A DNA stretch of 6,123 nucleotides from Methanobrevibacter sp. (GTDB lineage: Archaea > Methanobacteriota > Methanobacteria > Methanobacteriales > Methanobacteriaceae): NCBI GenBank assembly GCA_009784145.1, contig WRCI01000105.1:1-6123 (forward strand), written 5' to 3'. The notes under the pieces are model-generated. The model had not been told where the DNA came from, did no database searches, and worked only from the letters and a program-made list of their open reading frames with translations. Shown here piece by piece: positions 5,265 to 6,123 of the stretch. Each line of letters begins with the position of its first letter. The stretch's first letter is position 1. A program made the translations under genes and the position numbers.

Positions 5265-5729
5265 TCATTCATTAGCTATTATATCATCATTTAAATAAAC
5301 AAGAGATACTACCACAGTAGCTATATCTTCAACTATATGATTTATTTCTTCAATAACCAATTCATTGATTTTTTCGTTTCTTTTTTCCATCATATACTTT
5401 ACCATTTCTTCAGCTTCTTTTTTTAGTTCATCAGGTGATTGATTTACAGCACAATTTTCTACTACACAACCTAAATTATCTCCAATAGCTATAGCTATAG
5501 CTGAAGAAATTAAATCACCTTTACTTTTTGAACTTATTGTGGATAAAACACAATTAACCATAGCTCCTGCTTTTAATTTTGGTAAAGGATTTAATTCAGT
5601 AGCTTTTTCTAACATACTTGAAACTTTAATTAAATTTACATCTCCTATTCCAGCATCAAGTAATGCATTATCAAATGAATTGAGTTTAGTTGGACCTTCT
5701 GCCTTTCCAGATACAATAGCTACCTTCAT
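5265..5729 (-). CDS. pdaD: Pyruvoyl-dependent arginine decarboxylase
   Basis: Converts L-arginine to agmatine and CO2, the entry to archaeal polyamine synthesis and the source of agmatine for tRNA-Ile modification. The proenzyme self-cleaves at a Ser-Ser bond and the second Ser becomes the pyruvoyl cofactor. Here the site is S37-S38 in NLIKVSS (32-38), giving a beta chain of residues 1-37 and an alpha chain of 38-154. By alignment from memory with the M. jannaschii enzyme (Asp35, Asn47, Ser53, Glu109), the equivalents D20, N32, S38 and E91 (in GCVVEN) are all present. LNSFDNALLDAGIGDVNL (16-33) is the strongest family block. The protein begins at the first beta strand, about 15 residues shorter at the N terminus than the M. 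jannaschii protein, and the usual Pro-Pro after the cleavage site is replaced (SSMLEKATE). ATG at 5729 follows GTGAT by 3 nt. It has its own terminator and is probably monocistronic. Confidence 0.93.
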   Translation of the reverse strand: MKVAIVSGKAEGPTKLNSFDNALLDAGIGDVNLIKVSSMLEKATELNPLPKLKAGAMVNCVLSTISSKSKGDLISSAIAIAIGDNLGCVVENCAVNQSPDELKKEAEEMVKYMMEKRNEKINELVIEEINHIVEDIATVVVSLVYLNDDIIANE

Positions 5730-5732
5730 TTT

Positions 5733-5737
5733 ATCAC
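5733..5737 (-). promoter_or_regulatory. pdaD ribosome binding site
   Basis: On the minus strand this reads GTGAT (within TGTGAT), matching the 3' part of the archaeal GGAGGTGAT, 3 nt before the ATG. It supports this start and hence the short N terminus. Confidence 0.6.
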
Positions 5738-5750
5738 ATTGTATTTTGAA

Positions 5751-5780
5751 TTTATATAAATAGCTATTAAATATATATCA
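5751..5780 (-). promoter_or_regulatory. Candidate pdaD promoter region
   Basis: Two TATA-like strings are present on the minus strand: TGATATATATTTAA (5767-5780) and TTTATATAAA (5751-5760). The first would put the start near 5747, leaving a leader of about 18 nt with the ribosome binding site. The second would give a nearly leaderless transcript. The first fits the GTGAT site better. Confidence 0.45.
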
Positions 5781-5829
5781 ATTAATGTTTATATATTTAG
5801 CTTCATTATTTATTTTATAAATGAAAAGT

Positions 5830-5904
5830 TAATTTATGAATTTCTAATTTATGAATTTCTAATTTATGAATTTATGATTTATGAATTTTTGATTTCCTAA
5901 TTTT
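5830..5904. repeat. 15-bp tandem array upstream of pdaD (about 5 copies, decaying)
   Basis: Units start at 5830, 5845, 5860, 5875 and 5890. The first two are identical (TAATTTATGAATTTC), the third and fourth differ by one to two bases and the fifth is degenerate. The unit differs from the 15-bp unit after hemC. Confidence 0.88.
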
Positions 5905-6123
5905 TTATAAAAACTCTTCATTTTTTTATTTCTCATATTAATAGAATAATTTATATAAAACTTTATTAAATATAATATTAATCTAATTATATTACTTAAT
6001 ATATTAATTGTATAATATACTTGCTTTTTTAGATTTTGTATATAATACAGAATAAATAATTAATATTAAATTTATTAATATAAAAATGTTTTAAATGTTC
6101 TTATTTTATTAAAATAAATTTAA
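5905..6123. other. A/T-rich non-coding right edge
   Basis: Together with 5781-5829 and the 15-bp array this makes a stretch of about 360 bases without a gene. No frame is open for long with a plausible start and ribosome binding site, and there is no tRNA-like or other structured G/C-containing segment. It may hold upstream promoter sequence of a neighbouring gene outside the window, but nothing specific can be supported. Confidence 0.6.

Noticed and set aside
5539..5763. Plus-strand 74-codon open frame
   Set aside because: It is antisense to the well-supported pdaD gene, matches no family I know and lacks a ribosome binding site.
5820..5898. Small plus-strand gene across the 15-bp array
   Set aside because: One frame is open (I-Y-E-F-L repeats), but it has no upstream start codon or ribosome binding site and the openness follows from the repeat period.

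Overview
This 6.1 kb window is very A+T-rich and carries four genes, all on the minus strand, separated by A/T-only gaps full of short tandem repeats. It looks like a methanogenic archaeon of the order Methanobacteriales, probably Methanobrevibacter-like. The grounds are a coenzyme F430 synthetase (CfbE), an archaeal NADP phosphatase/NAD kinase fusion, an archaeal pyruvoyl-dependent arginine decarboxylase, Shine-Dalgarno sites of the GGAGGTGAT type, T-tract terminators and extreme A+T content. The genus is inference; the methanogen assignment is firm.

Layout in transcription order (right to left). The right end, about 5764-6123, holds no gene; it contains a candidate promoter and a decaying 15-bp tandem array. 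pdaD (5729-5265) follows, ending in a T-tract terminator and a four-copy 20-bp array. A leader region with two small symmetric motifs precedes nadK (5079-3151). cfbE (3138-1348) starts 12 nt after the nadK stop and is almost certainly co-transcribed with it. cfbE ends in a triplicated T7 terminator-like array. hemC (1141-272) follows after 206 nt, has its own promoter-like region and a TTG start, and its stop codon runs into an 11-copy (decaying to about 14-copy) 15-bp array that fills most of the left end.

The genes fit a small cofactor and housekeeping cluster. HemC makes hydroxymethylbilane, the first linear tetrapyrrole and ultimate precursor of sirohydrochlorin and F430. CfbE closes the last ring of F430, the nickel cofactor of methyl-coenzyme M reductase. 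The window thus holds an early common step and the final step of F430 synthesis. NadK sets the NAD/NADP balance, and PdaD makes agmatine for polyamines and tRNA modification.

The genes themselves are known families. The unusual part is the repeat content. Every intergenic gap has its own tandem array with its own unit (15, 17-18, 20 and 15 bp). Two core enzymes, CfbE and NadK, carry in-frame Asn/Ser/Lys-rich insertions built from 18-, 27- and 36-bp repeats, all multiples of three. I see no CRISPR array, mobile element, tRNA or rRNA, and no clearly new multi-gene system.
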